This document shows, one piece after another, positions 25,586 to 36,900 of a stretch of 59,295 nt of DNA. Under the pieces are notes generated by a model. It worked only from the letters and a program-made list of their open reading frames with translations. It searched no databases and had not been told where the DNA came from. Origin of the DNA: Oscillospiraceae bacterium (GTDB lineage: Bacteria > Bacillota > Clostridia > Oscillospirales > Oscillospiraceae); the NCBI GenBank assembly GCA_017535635.1, contig JAFXTU010000012.1, forward strand, positions 1-59,295, written 5' to 3'. Position numbers and translations under genes: made by a program. Positions within the stretch are counted from its first letter, which is position 1; each line of letters opens with the position of its first letter.

Positions 25586-27050
25586 TGTAGGTTTCCGCAG
25601 AGGTTGATCCGCCGTGCCCCGTCCAATCGGTGTGGAAGGCCTGTCCCCTGGGCGCGTCGATCCGCTCGTAGGTGTGGGCGCCGAAGTAATCCCGCTGGGC
25701 CTGCAGCAGATTCGCCGGAAGGGATTTCGTGGTATAGCCGTCAAACCAGGCGAGGGCAGAGGTGAAGGCCGGGGCGGGGATCCCCGAGCGCAGAGTCCAG
25801 GCCGCCACCTCCCGCCAGGCGGGAAGCAGCTTCCGAATCTCAGCGCGGAAATAGTCGTCCAGAAGCAGGTTTTCCAGATGAGGGTCCCGGTCAAAGGCCT
25901 CCTTGATCCGTCCCAGGAAAACGCTCCGGATGATGCAGCCGCCCCGCCACATCAGGGCAATGCCGCCATAGTTCAGATCCCAGCCATAGGTGGCGGCGGC
26001 GGAGCGCATGAGCATATAGCCCTGGGCATAGGAGACGATCTTGCTGGCGTAAAGGGCCTGACGGATCTTTTCGATTAATACAGCCCGGTCCCCCTCCCAC
26101 TGCGGGATCTCCCTGGGAAAGAGCGCCGAAGCCCGGACCCGCTCCTCCTTTTGGGCAGAGAGGCAGCGGGCAAAGACAGCTTCGCCGATCATGGTCAGAG
26201 GGACGCCCTCCTCCAGCGCGGCGATGGCCGTCCACTTTCCGGTTCCCTTCTGGCCCGCCCGGTCCAGAATGTGTTCCACCGTGGCTTCCCCGTTCTCATC
26301 CCGGAAGCCCAGGATATCCCGGGTAATGCCGATAAGATAACTGTTCAGCTCGGTCTCATTCCAGGCGGCAAAGACCCGGCTCATTTCCCCGCTGCTCATC
26401 CCCAGGCCGTCCCGGAGAAGCTGGTATGCCTCGCAGATGAGCTGCATATCCCCGTACTCGATGCCGTTGTGGACCATTTTGACAAAGTGTCCCGCGCCGT
26501 TTTCCCCTACCCAGTCGCAGCAGGGAGAGCCGTCCTCCACCTTGGCGCAGATGCTTTGCAGGATCGGCTTTACCTTCTCCCAGGCGCCCGGAGAGCCGCC
26601 GGGCATCAAAGAGGGGCCGCGAAGCGCCCCTTCCTCGCCCCCGCTGACGCCGCAGCCCACGTAGAGGAGGCCCCGGCTTTCCGCCAGAGCGGCGCGGCGG
26701 ATGGTATCGGGAAAGTGGCTGTTGCCCCCGTCGATGAGGATATCCCCAGGTTCCAGGAGCCCGAGCAGCTTTTCGATATAATCGTCCACCGGCTGCCCCG
26801 CCTTGACCATGAGGAACACCTTGCGGGGCTTATCCAGGCTGGAGCACAGCTCCTCCAGGCTCCGGCAGCCCAGGATGCGCTTTCCCGCGCCCCTGCCGGA
26901 CAAAAATGCATCCACCTTTTCCCCGGTACGGTTGTACACCGCCACGGCGAAGCCGTGGGAGGCCATATTCAGGGCCAGGTTTTCTCCCATGACGGCAAGC
27001 CCGATCAGCCCGATATCCGCTTTGTTCACTTGCTCCGTCCTCCCGCTCAT
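25578..27050 (-). CDS. gnd: 6-phosphogluconate dehydrogenase (decarboxylating)
   Basis: The 490-aa long-form enzyme oxidises and decarboxylates 6-phosphogluconate to ribulose-5-phosphate. It shows IGLIGLAVMGENLALN (residues about 12-27), the coenzyme motif VYNRT (NRT is typical of NADP-preferring forms), GGNSHFPDT, the catalytic Lys region FVKMVHNGIEYGDM and a C-terminal AWFDGYTT. The ATG at 27050 overlaps the kinase stop (ATGA). Its place in a uronate operon, without zwf or 6-phosphogluconolactonase, suggests that 6-phosphogluconate here comes from an aldonate kinase step. Confidence 0.93.
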   Translation of the reverse strand: MSGRTEQVNKADIGLIGLAVMGENLALNMASHGFAVAVYNRTGEKVDAFLSGRGAGKRILGCRSLEELCSSLDKPRKVFLMVKAGQPVDDYIEKLLGLLEPGDILIDGGNSHFPDTIRRAALAESRGLLYVGCGVSGGEEGALRGPSLMPGGSPGAWEKVKPILQSICAKVEDGSPCCDWVGENGAGHFVKMVHNGIEYGDMQLICEAYQLLRDGLGMSSGEMSRVFAAWNETELNSYLIGITRDILGFRDENGEATVEHILDRAGQKGTGKWTAIAALEEGVPLTMIGEAVFARCLSAQKEERVRASALFPREIPQWEGDRAVLIEKIRQALYASKIVSYAQGYMLMRSAAATYGWDLNYGGIALMWRGGCIIRSVFLGRIKEAFDRDPHLENLLLDDYFRAEIRKLLPAWREVAAWTLRSGIPAPAFTSALAWFDGYTTKSLPANLLQAQRDYFGAHTYERIDAPRGQAFHTDWTGHGGSTSAETYNA

Positions 27051-28126
27051 CTCTGTACCCTGGCGTTTCCGGCGTAGATGTCCCATACCTGCTTTTCGTC
27101 CGCAGGCTCCGCGTAGTCGTTCAGGCTGGAGGCCGCCAGGACGCCGCAGGCCCAGCCGAAGCCCAGGCACTTTTCCGGCTCCCAGCCGTTCAGCACTCCG
27201 TACAGGAGCCCGCCGCTGAAGCCGTCGCCGCCGCCAATGCGGTCCAGCACCGGGATGGGCCGGGGCTCCTCCGCATACCAGCGTCCGCCCTCCCAGAGGA
27301 TTGCCCCCCAGAGGTGCTCGTTCGCGGAGATGGCCTGCCGGAGGGTGGTGGCGCACAGTCTGGCGTTTGGGTATTTCTCCAGCACCCGGCCGATCATGGC
27401 CTGAAAGCTTTCGACCTTACCCCTCAAATCCCGGCCGCCGGTCTCCGGTCCTTGAAAGCCCAGGCAGAGCTGGAAATCCTCCTCATTGCCGATCAGGACG
27501 TCCGATGCAGAGGCAAACTCGTGAAAGGCGGCCCGCAATTCCTCCTCCCTGCCCTTCCAGAAGGCGGCCCGGTAGTTGAGGTCGAAGCTCACCAGGGTCC
27601 CGTGGGCCTTGGCGGCCCGGACCACGGCGAGACAGCATTCGGTGGTCTCCGGGCTCATGGCGGCGATCAGGCCGGAAAGATGCAGGATGGCTACACCCTC
27701 GGTCCCGAAGATGCGGTCCAAGTCATAGTCGTCCGCCGAAAGGCTCCGGCCCACCTCTCCGGCCCGGTCGTTCCAGACCCGGGGTCCCCGGAGGCCGAAG
27801 CCGGAATCCGCGATATTGAACTGATGCCGCCAGCCCCATGGTCCTCCCTGGGGGATCTCCGGCCCTTCAAAGGCGATGTTCCTGGCCCGCAGCTGTGCGC
27901 GGATGAAGGCGGCAATGGGGCTCCCCTCCACAAAACGGGTCAGGGCCAGGCAGTCTTTGCCCAGGCTGGAGGAGACATTCAGGACGTTCGTCTCGGCGCT
28001 GGTGGCCTGCATATAAAATCGGCTGCTGTTATGGACAGCCATACGGTCCTCCGGTGTGATCCTGACTCCCATGCTGGTAACGCAGGCCAGGGCATACCGG
28101 CAGTTTTCTCTGAGCTTTGGCCTCAT
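27047..28126 (-). CDS. PfkB-family sugar-acid kinase (KdgK-like; KDG or gluconate kinase)
   Basis: The 359-aa ribokinase-fold enzyme has the catalytic GGGDGFSGG motif near the C-terminus (DRIGGGDGF) and SFDLNYRAAFW, typical of 2-keto-3-deoxygluconate kinases. The N-terminus is unusual: the common GG motif region is replaced by ATSAETNVLNVSSSLG. It phosphorylates a six-carbon sugar acid. By homology KDG is the default substrate; by context (gnd next door, no KDPG aldolase) gluconate is an attractive alternative. The start at 28126 has CAGGAGG 8 nt upstream. It leads the tightly coupled part of the operon. Confidence 0.8.
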   Translation of the reverse strand: MRPKLRENCRYALACVTSMGVRITPEDRMAVHNSSRFYMQATSAETNVLNVSSSLGKDCLALTRFVEGSPIAAFIRAQLRARNIAFEGPEIPQGGPWGWRHQFNIADSGFGLRGPRVWNDRAGEVGRSLSADDYDLDRIFGTEGVAILHLSGLIAAMSPETTECCLAVVRAAKAHGTLVSFDLNYRAAFWKGREEELRAAFHEFASASDVLIGNEEDFQLCLGFQGPETGGRDLRGKVESFQAMIGRVLEKYPNARLCATTLRQAISANEHLWGAILWEGGRWYAEEPRPIPVLDRIGGGDGFSGGLLYGVLNGWEPEKCLGFGWACGVLAASSLNDYAEPADEKQVWDIYAGNARVQR

Positions 28127-28199
28127 GAAAGCATCCTCCTGAATCATGTCCGATGCGGTGGTCTGTATTCTCCGCCTCGGAATGATCTCATTCGTTTAT

Positions 28200-28928
28200 T
28201 CAGACTTCCTCCCTCGGGGTGGGCGATGCCGCCCCCGTTTCCTCTGCCGGAGAGGACAGCGCTTCTCTGACCAGGGGCAGGAGCTCCTGCTGGATCTCCT
28301 CAATGCTTCGCATCTCGCCGTCACGGCAGCACTCCACCACGCGCCAGCCCAGCTTTTCGGCGCAGTAGGCCGCCGCCTTCTGACACCGGGCAAGGTATTC
28401 TCTGTCCCTTTCATGGATATCCCTTTTTTCCTGCCCCTCATAGCGCAGAGTCAGAAGTCTCTGGCTCACCGCAGGATCTACCCGAAGGTAGATGACCATG
28501 CTTGGCTCCGGGATGCCCAGAAGGGCATACTCGTAGTGAAACAGCCAATCCAGGTACTCGTCCCACATTTTCTCCGGCAGCTTGGAGCACTGGTGGATCG
28601 CGTTGCTGGTGGTATACCGGTCCGCGATGATGATGCCGCTCTCCCAGTCCCTCTTCCAGTCCCGCTTGAAGCTGGCATACCGGTCCACGGCATAGAAGGA
28701 GGAGGCGGCATAGGCGTTCACATCCTCCGGCTTCGATCCGAACTGACCGGCAAGATACATTTTAACCAGCGCGGAGCTGTCGCTTTCATAATCCGGGAAG
28801 CTGACCTGCCGCAGGCAGGCTCCTGTTTCGCACCCATATTCTTTCTGCAGGAAAGTATACAGGAGGCCGGACTGGGTAGCCTTCCCGGAGCCATCCAGGC
28901 CCTCGATCACGATCAGTTTCTTTTTCAT
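28200..28928 (-). CDS. tmk: Thymidylate (dTMP) kinase
   Basis: This 242-aa kinase makes dTDP from dTMP. The P-loop is GLDGSGKATQ (residues 9-18, with Ala in place of the more usual Thr/Ser after the Lys), the DR(Y/H) motif is DRYTTSNAIHQ and the lid carries charged residues around RYEGQEKRDIHERD. It is longer than the typical 205-215 aa, with an extra C-terminal tail (PAEETGAASPTPREEV). It precedes the kinase-gnd operon by 73 nt and may share its promoter. Confidence 0.88.
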   Translation of the reverse strand: MKKKLIVIEGLDGSGKATQSGLLYTFLQKEYGCETGACLRQVSFPDYESDSSALVKMYLAGQFGSKPEDVNAYAASSFYAVDRYASFKRDWKRDWESGIIIADRYTTSNAIHQCSKLPEKMWDEYLDWLFHYEYALLGIPEPSMVIYLRVDPAVSQRLLTLRYEGQEKRDIHERDREYLARCQKAAAYCAEKLGWRVVECCRDGEMRSIEEIQQELLPLVREALSSPAEETGAASPTPREEV

Positions 28929-29038
28929 TGTTTGTTCTGCTTCCCTTTCGTTTCTCCACTTCGGCATCCGGAGAGACCCGGAGGCAAAAGCTCTGCCCCG
29001 CCGAAGGATCGGAGATTATTTCCGGTTTCTCTATGCGA

Positions 29039-29067
29039 AATATACCACCGGACACCTGAATTGGCAA
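29039..29067 (-). promoter_or_regulatory. Promoter for tmk and perhaps the whole sugar-acid operon
   Basis: On the minus strand TTGCCA (29067-29062), a 17-bp spacer and TATATT (29044-29039). I see no equally good promoter in the 73 bp between tmk and the kinase gene, so this may drive all genes down to the uvrA-like one. Confidence 0.55.
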
Positions 29068-29244
29068 CCCAAAACGCTCCACCGCGGTTTTCATTCTCAG
29101 CTCCGGCAGCGGATCGCCGGAAGGAGCGGGAAAGCGTGATCGCGGAAGAAAACGAAAAAAGGGCTTGTAACTGCTGTCTATGGGGTATAGAATCAGGTTT
29201 CAGCAAGGGATGCTCAGGCGTCCGAATGATACGGAGGTTGGAAA

Positions 29245-30213
29245 ATGTTCGAGAAACTCATTGAACTGCTGAAAGCAAATCGCCGCACCATCGTCTTCAC
29301 CGAAGGCGAGGATGAACGTATTCTGGACGCGGCGGCAAAGCTGCTGAAGGGCGGCTTCCTGGGCGTGGTCCTGGTGGGCAGCGCCGAGGGAATCCGCGCC
29401 GCCGCAGACAAGGGCGGCTACGACATCGCCGGCGCCAGGATCATTGATCCCGCCGCCTATCCCGGCATGGATGCCATGGTGGACAAGATGGTGGAGCTCC
29501 GCAAGGGGAAAATGACCGCCGAGGAGTGCCGCAACGCCCTTCAGAAGTCCAACTATTTCGGGACCATGCTGGTCAAAATGGGAGAGGCCGACTGTCTTCT
29601 GGGCGGCGCCACCTACTCCACCGCCGATACGGTCCGTCCCGCTCTTCAGCTGATCAAAACCAAGCCGGGCAACAGCATCGTTTCCTCCTGCTTTATCCTG
29701 ACCCGGGGCAAGGACGAGGAAGAGCGCATCGCCATGGGCGACTGCGCCATCAACATCCACCCCACGGAGGAAAACCTGGTGGAGATCGCCGTGGAAACGA
29801 CCAAGTGCGCCAAGACCTTCGGCATCGACCCCAAGGTGGCCTTCCTGAGCTTCTCCACCAAGGGGAGCGCCAAGGACGACACCGTGACCATGATGCAGAA
29901 TGCCATGCTCAAAACGCGGGAGGCCATGCCCGATGTCCCGGTGGACGGTGAGATGCAGTTCGACGCCGCCGTGTCCCCCGAGGTGGGGCAGCGGAAGTTC
30001 CCCGGCTCCCAGGTGGCGGGCTATGCCAACACCTTCATCTTCCCGGATGTGAACGCGGGCAACATCGGCTACAAGATCGCGGCCCGGCTGGGCGGCTTCA
30101 ACGCCTACGGCCCCATCCTTCTCGGCCTCAACGCCCCCATCAACGACCTGAGCCGCGGCTGCAACGCGGAGGAGGTCTACAAGATGGCCATCATCACCGC
30201 CGCCGTGATCTGA
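29245..30213 (+). CDS. pta: Phosphate acetyltransferase
   Basis: The 322-aa enzyme interconverts acetyl-CoA and acetyl phosphate, the first step of acetate and ATP production in fermenters. Family stretches include VFTEGEDERILDAAAKL (residues 17-33), GGATYSTADTVRPALQ, LSFSTKGSAKDD, and the C-terminal FPDVNAGNIGYKIAARLGG. Length fits the short (non-DRTGG) Pta class. GGAGG lies 9 nt upstream. No ackA is adjacent. A strong terminator follows. Confidence 0.93.
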   Translation: MFEKLIELLKANRRTIVFTEGEDERILDAAAKLLKGGFLGVVLVGSAEGIRAAADKGGYDIAGARIIDPAAYPGMDAMVDKMVELRKGKMTAEECRNALQKSNYFGTMLVKMGEADCLLGGATYSTADTVRPALQLIKTKPGNSIVSSCFILTRGKDEEERIAMGDCAINIHPTEENLVEIAVETTKCAKTFGIDPKVAFLSFSTKGSAKDDTVTMMQNAMLKTREAMPDVPVDGEMQFDAAVSPEVGQRKFPGSQVAGYANTFIFPDVNAGNIGYKIAARLGGFNAYGPILLGLNAPINDLSRGCNAEEVYKMAIITAAVI

Positions 30214-30334
30214 GAGGCATTCTTTAAGCAAAAATGGCGTTCAGCCGTTTCGGTGTGAAGACTAAACAACCCTAGTTCAAATAGTCAGTTTTCGGTCTGC
30301 TTTTGCTTTTGATCCATTCTTTTTCTGTTAAGTA

Positions 30335-30371
30335 CCGGGCGAGTCCCTCAGGGAACTCGCCCGGTTTTTTT
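30335..30371 (+). terminator. Intrinsic terminator after pta
   Basis: CCGGGCGAGT and ACTCGCCCGG (30335-30364) form a long stem with the loop TCCCTCAGGGA partly self-pairing; TTTTTTT follows at 30365-30371. Confidence 0.9.
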
Positions 30372-30925
30372 CATTTCCAGTTCTTTCGGGAAGACCACGC
30401 CATAGGCGGGAGCATGATCCCTTTTCATTGAACAGTCCTGGTGCGGACTCTCTCTTCAAAAGCTTTAAAAAACCCTGCAGAATCCCTCTTCATTAATAAA
30501 TGCTTGACTCCTTGTGTCAACAAGTGTAAAATAGATATAATTATGACAAGAATGGAAAAAGTTGGTTATCTGTGACGCATAACGTGACCGTCCGACACGG
30601 CAGAGCTTGTATCCGCGCCAAAGACCATTGATCATTCAACGATCCTCCGCTGATAGTCGAAGGGGACGCTGGTTATAGTGTTATTCATCGCGCTGCGCTC
30701 TGACTCAGCCGTCTGAAAAGAACCGCAGGATAATTAAGATAACATAAATAACAGTAAAGGATATATGCAAATACAAATCGGTATACGATCAACCAGTCGC
30801 TGCTGAAAAACGGGTATTGCCATGAAATTGAAGTTCGTACTAAAACCGGGTCATGGAAGTCGTCTAAAGTATACTTCTACGTAGGCTGCAAAAATGACGA
30901 CGACTGCATTGAACTGACTGAGCCG
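30372..30925 (+). other. Gene-poor leader before the giant surface gene
   Basis: This stretch is AT-richer than the regions to its left. It holds a good promoter (30504-30532) and, after it, only a 10-codon reading frame from 30543. From 30758 the frame of the giant gene is already open and its translation (for example YTINQSLLKNGYC, EIEVRTKTGSW) reads like the second half of an Fn3-type repeat. There is a TAA at 30755-30757 and no ATG, GTG or TTG with a ribosome site before 30926. No RNA gene was recognised. Confidence 0.6.
30504..30532 (+). promoter_or_regulatory. Promoter with palindrome in the spacer
   Basis: TTGACT (30504-30509), 17-bp spacer, TAAAAT (30527-30532). The spacer contains CTTGT-GTCA-ACAAG (30511-30524), a perfect inverted repeat that could bind a repressor. 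A second -10-like TATAAT follows at 30536-30541. Confidence 0.65.
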
Positions 30926-33900
30926 ATGATTACAAGCACGTATATGTCGGACGGTTATTATCGGGACAAAATACCCACATATCCTCTCTATGAGTCGGTT
31001 CCCATCAGCTGGACCAACGTACCGGCAGCAGAATTCTATTCTGCTCAGCTGACGAAAATCGAGGATAATGAAGCAGCAGTTACACAGAATTATACGAATA
31101 TAACGACCAATCATTTTGAAGTTCCTCTTGCGGATTTGTCCAGCGGTTCCAGATATCGGGTTTATGTATTCGCGCACCATTCAGAGGAGTGTTCTATCAA
31201 ATCGGACGACATGTGGTTCCGCGCTCCTTATCCGGGGAACCTGACGCTGGATCCGACAAGCATTGTTTTGCCGGAACTCTCGAAAGATGAATCGGATCCG
31301 ACCGTCTTGACTCTCCAAAACCTGACGCTCGTTTGGGAACCGGTTTCTGCTGCCGTAAGATACCAGGTCAATGTTTACGATACTAAGAATGATGTCACCG
31401 ATTATGAGATCGATGGTCTTACGGAATGCACTGTCACGATCCCAAAGGATTCACTATGGACCGGACTGCCGTACTGTATCTACATCAGTGCTTATGATCA
31501 GCAAGGTCACATGACATACGAGGAATTCTACGTCCAATTCCAGAATTCCGGCATGGAAAAACCGGTCTTGCTGTCCCCTGCGCTCAGTGCAGACAGTCAA
31601 AACAGCAGTGCCGTCCAGGAAAAGGACCTTTCGCTCGTTTGGACCCAGGTCGAAGGAGCGGCGCACTATTCTGTATCTCTGTATGACTACTATGATGATG
31701 ATTGGGACAAGGTCCTTAGTTCCGGAAGTATCGCGGGAACCAGTTATACGATCCCTAGGAGCGAGCTTTATGCAGGAGGCAGGTTTAAGCTCTATATCCG
31801 GGCTGAAGATACTTATGGCAACGCGGAAAAATCAGTCCCCTACTACTTTACCGTCGGATCTTCAAGTACCATGGATCTGTCCCTTTACGATCATTTCTTC
31901 GACGATTCCTTCGGGACGAAATACGTCGGTTTAACTACTTCTTCTGCATGGACGGCACAGGTCTCGGCCTCCTGGATTACGCTCAGCCAGACAACAGGAA
32001 CCGGTTCGGACCGTTTAGGGATCTCGGTGACCGCGAACAACGGCAGCTTCCCACGTAGCGGCACGGTGACCTTCCGAAACTCCGCAGGAGGCTGTGCGGT
32101 GTTCTCGGTCACGCAGGCCGGAAACGGTCAGTCAAACTCCGGCGCTTTGAGGATCACCAGACCAAGCCAGGGATCCGTAATGGCTTATGAGAGATTTCGT
32201 ACCGCATGGAGCTACAACTATGACCATGCCTATTTTGAGGTTGAACTCAGGAACCTGACCACGTCAAGGACCGTTTATTCCCAGAGTTCTGTCATAGTCT
32301 ATTACCAGGACATTCCGACTTCTGCTCTGGCATACAACAATCTGTATCAGCTGACGGTATCGGCTTTCAATGCTGCGGGAAGCAAGGTGTCCGAGTCATC
32401 CCTAGTTTTCCGTACGGAAGGAGCCTCTTCCGGAAGCGGCAACCAAGGCGGGCAATCTGATCTATTCTTCGACGATGAGTTGTTCACTCACGGGGAGACT
32501 GAGATCCTGTACTATGGCATAACAAGCGGGAGCGTCACCGAACAGCGGGATATTGATCTTGCGTGGAAGCAGGTGCTCAATGCGGACTATTATTGGATCG
32601 CACTGCGCGACTCTACCCTGTATCCGAACAGCAGCACTGGCATAAAGCTGATCGACAAGAGAACGGAGTCCTTGACTGACAAGATCTCAGCCACTTTATT
32701 GACTCCGGGGCACAGCTATAATCTATGGATCGCAGCGCATACGGAAGACGGAACTCTGATCAATGGGAAGAATATCGCCTTCTCAGTCAGCGAGGACGCC
32801 GGGAATCCGGACCCCGGCACTGTGAACGTTACCTATCCCAGCAACGGGCAGACTCTCAATGCAGGTGATCTTACCATCCGCTGGTCCGCTTATGAAGGAA
32901 CCGCAGTCTACTTCGTCGCTCTGCGGGATATCACGCTGTATCCCAACGTCAACGGAGGGGCGGAAAACAGTGTTTTCTACGGGACGGTGAACGGAACCTC
33001 CCTTACGATCCCGGAGGCGGACCTTCCTGCCGGACACAGCTTCCGGCTGTGGGTCGAGGCCAGGGATGGTGCCGACGCTGCCATCGCTATGCGGCTCATC
33101 ACCTTTACTGTTGTGGAACCGCAGGCAGCGGAGACCGTGCCCATTGTCAGCATGGACACGTCCGATGAGATCCTGACTCTGGGTGAGGCGTATTACTTTT
33201 CCGGAACGGTCAGCGCCGACGGCGGTGCCTTGGACAGAATCCAGGTCACCGTCATGGAGGCGGACACAGGACGTTTCTGCGATTATGCCATCTATGATCG
33301 CTCAGCCATTGCCGCCCTGGGAAGCGGAACCAGCTTCTCCCTGAGCAATATCAACTGCATTTCAACGGGCGCGGGAGCAGTAATCGGTACCAGCGGCAGC
33401 GGCTATGCCGACAGCGGCTCCGAAACCCTTTACCCGACGAACGCTGGCAGCGTCTACCTGATCAAGATCCGCGCCGCAAACACGGGCGGGAGGATTTATC
33501 TCCTGGCGGAAAAGAAGATAACCCTGCGCGGGGAAGCTGGCAGCGCTCCTACGGCCGCAAGCTACTTGAATCTTTCAGACAGCGAATGGAATACGGACAG
33601 CAGCTCCTCTCTGAAAATCGTCGAGGTAGACGCCAGCGACGAGTGGGCCGTGGAGAGCTGTCCGGATTGGATCAGGCTGGGATTGGTTTCCGGCGGCATG
33701 AGTCTGCAGGATTCCCTGCGGCTCCTTGCTGCAGACAGCTCAGGCTCTTTGTCGGAAAGCCAGCAAAGCGGCGCCTGGAGACTTCTCCTGATGACCGAAC
33801 AAAACATTTCCGGTCAGGCTCGGAGCGGTCTGGTACGGCTCCGCAGCGGTTCGTTGGAAAAAACCGTCCAGGTTTATCAGCAGACGGGCGAAGACGCTTT

Positions 33901-36900
33901 CGGGCCGATGGTGTCTATTGTGAATCCGGTCGGCGGGCAGGACGGGGTGTTTTACCCAGGCGAACGGCTGCACATCGAGGTCTCCGCCGCCAATTTCAGT
34001 TCCGGCGAAATCACCGTCCGAAAACCTGACGGCAGTCTGTCAACGTATCCCATCACGTCCAACGAAACGGAGATCCTATATGATCTTCCTTCGGCAGGAG
34101 TCTACGTAATCACGGCGGGGGTAAACGGCCGGAATACGGCGGGACAGAACGGCGGAGATTATGATTATTCTCAGATCGTGAGCGTTTCCGTCGTTCAAAT
34201 GACAGACGCCGACGGTAATATGCACGTTTCCCAAGTACTGATCGACTATATCGCAAAACGCGAGGGAAGACACCCGACCGTATATCGGGATGTGGCAGGC
34301 AAGGATACGATCGGGATCGGACACTGTCTTACAGCAAATGAGATCACCGCTGGAACCTATCGCAGCGTTTCACTGAGCAACGCGGAAATGGACGTTCTCT
34401 TCCGCCAGGATATCGCAGACAGCGAAGAGATCGTCAACCGGTTTATGAAGAAACACAACATTCAATACTCTCAAAACCAGTTTGACGCTTTGGTATCGTT
34501 CACGTTCAACCTCGGCGATCGTTTTAATTCCACCAATTCGCAAGGCAAGCCCACTCGGTTCAACACCTACATGAAACAATACGGAGCCGATATTGACGAT
34601 CGGCTGGTCTCCAACCTGTTTGCCAACTGGCATCACGCCAACGGGCTGGATATCAAGGGGCTGTATTTCCGCAGAATTGAGGAGGCCCTGATTTTCACCC
34701 GCGGCATTTATGTCGTCCGTTACGATTGGCCTCTCCCCGCCTGGTTCAAAGACGGCGCTAAGGGAGACGACGTCCCCGATGATTGGTATCCGGAGTTCGA
34801 TTCCTATCTGGACCTGTCCTCCGACAGCGTATCCGTCCCTGCCGCAGGAGGGGACGCCCTCGTTCTGGTCACGTCCATCGGCGAATGGAACGCAGCAACT
34901 CAAGCTTCTTGGATCGAGATCATCAACGGAAACGGCGACGGAAACGGCACCCTGCGTTTCCGGGCGGCAGAAAACGGGAATCCCGGTGCCAGAAATGCAG
35001 TTATTACAATCTCTTCACAAGGGATCAGCCGCAACCTCCAGGTCGTTCAGGTCGGCACTGTTCAGCAGGACCTGACGGCGAGTGCCTCGCTCACGACACG
35101 AGAGCTCTTTGCAGGAGAAACGGCAGAGATCGCCGTGGACCCACGCGGAGGCAGCGGCACCTATCATTACATCCTTCAGACTTACCGAAACGGGGTTCAG
35201 GAAGGAATCACCCACTCACAGGGTCACAACACCCTCACGGTCGTTCCGAAAAACGACGGTATGTACTATTTCGTCGTTACCGTTACAGACGGGACCGGGA
35301 ATTCCGTAACGCTGAGAACGGAAAGTATTTCCGTTAATACCAAGCCTCTCGTGTTGACCGGTTTTCCTTCGGATGGCGGTATGCTGTCCGCAGATGCGCT
35401 TCCCGTCGTTGAATGGGAACCGGTCATCGGGGCGGTCTCTTACCAAGTTCGTCTCAGAAATCTTACCACGGGCGAGATGGCGATCTCGGACGAAGGAGCG
35501 CCTGACGGGCTGATCGTCACCGGGAACGGGTTTGACCTGAGTCAGTACAGTTTGCCGAAAGCCTCGCAATTCCGCCTTTGGATCGGCGCATACGATGGCA
35601 GCGGAGCAAAGGTCGCCCAAACACAGCGTGTATTCTCTACCTATTCCCTGCCGGCAATCGAATTCACGTCGCCCACAGGCTCGGAGGTCCCTGCCAACGG
35701 GGACCTTGCAGTGGCGTGGCAGGCTGCCCCCGGAGACGTGATATACAGGTGGGCAGTGCTGGATCTTACAACGGACGTCTATCTCCGGAATGAACTTACG
35801 GCTCAGATTCACGGCGTTCTTTACAGCAGTGAGCTGACGCCCGGATCAAGCTACCGCATGCATATTTCGGCGTATTCCAAAGAGGGCGCCCGTGTAGCAG
35901 AATGCAGCAGCAGCTACACCTTCACCTATGGTCCTGCCGACACTTCGTCCGGGCCGGAGGATTTCGGGAACCTTATGATCAACGGCATAGACCTTCTCTA
36001 TGCTCCCGGAGAATATTTCTCTACGACCGGAACAGCCTGCAAGTGCCACGGGCGCGGGACTTGCGGCGAAGCAAGCGATTGTACCTGTATTTCCTCTTTC
36101 AAAAACACCAGAGGATACACCGCAGGTATGGCAGACGTCGGACTCGGATTTGGGCAGTGCAAGGGTTTTGCGCTGTATTGTCAGGTAATGCTGTACGGAT
36201 GCAGGGAGCCTTGGAGCGACGATAGTGTCATCAGCGCCGGAACTGCAACTGGAGGCTTTAAAAACTTCGGCAGCTGGACCAATGGCAATACTGCTGCACT
36301 GAAGGCACTCATCACCGAAGCAGGCGTTGGAGCGCATATTCGGACCTCCGGCAGCAGTCACTCCATGATCGTGGCAAAGATTACAAACGAAGGCTTTACC
36401 GTGTTCAATGCGAACGGTTCCCTGAACAAGGAGTATCCCTATGACGGATCGGCCGAACGCACTTCCCGGTGCAGGATCGGAACGTATACCTACACGTGGG
36501 AATCCTACGCAAATTCCACCTATGGTCAAAGAGGCATCAAATACATTTCCAACTATGTCCAGGGCGCATCCGGTTCCTCCGGCGGTCAGGAGGGTGCCCC
36601 CTCTGCCTGCAGATTGACCAGCGGAAAGGACGCAGTGTCTTTCAACCGGAAAGCCGGAGAAAGCAAGGAGATCGCCATGTCCTATTGCGGCAGCGGCTAC
36701 GGTTTCGTGGATCTGCAGTCCCAGAACGGGATCGCATATTATGGAGATTGGCTGCGGTTCGACGTGACAGACGCCAACCGACTTGTGATCTCCACAACCT
36801 CTGTAAACACGACCGGCCATGACCGCACGTATGTACTGAAACTAGGCTGTCCTTCCCATCCCGATCACGTGCTTGAGATCATGGTCACGCAAGGGACGGA

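Noticed and set aside
28610..28617. GGTATACC palindrome inside tmk (and another inside the UroD-family gene near 48456)
   Set aside because: Both lie within coding sequence, have other flanks (GTGGTATACCGG) and are not near a promoter; chance or codon-driven matches are likely.
30438..30447. CTGGTGCGGA near the left end of the island, similar to the tRNA-Gly 3' end (CTGGAGCGGA)
   Set aside because: Only about 10 bp with one mismatch and no further homology; too short to call an attachment site.
30543..30575. Ten-codon reading frame (MTRMEKVGYL) after the promoter at 30504
   Set aside because: Very short, no clear ribosome site and no link to a known leader-peptide mechanism; could be chance.
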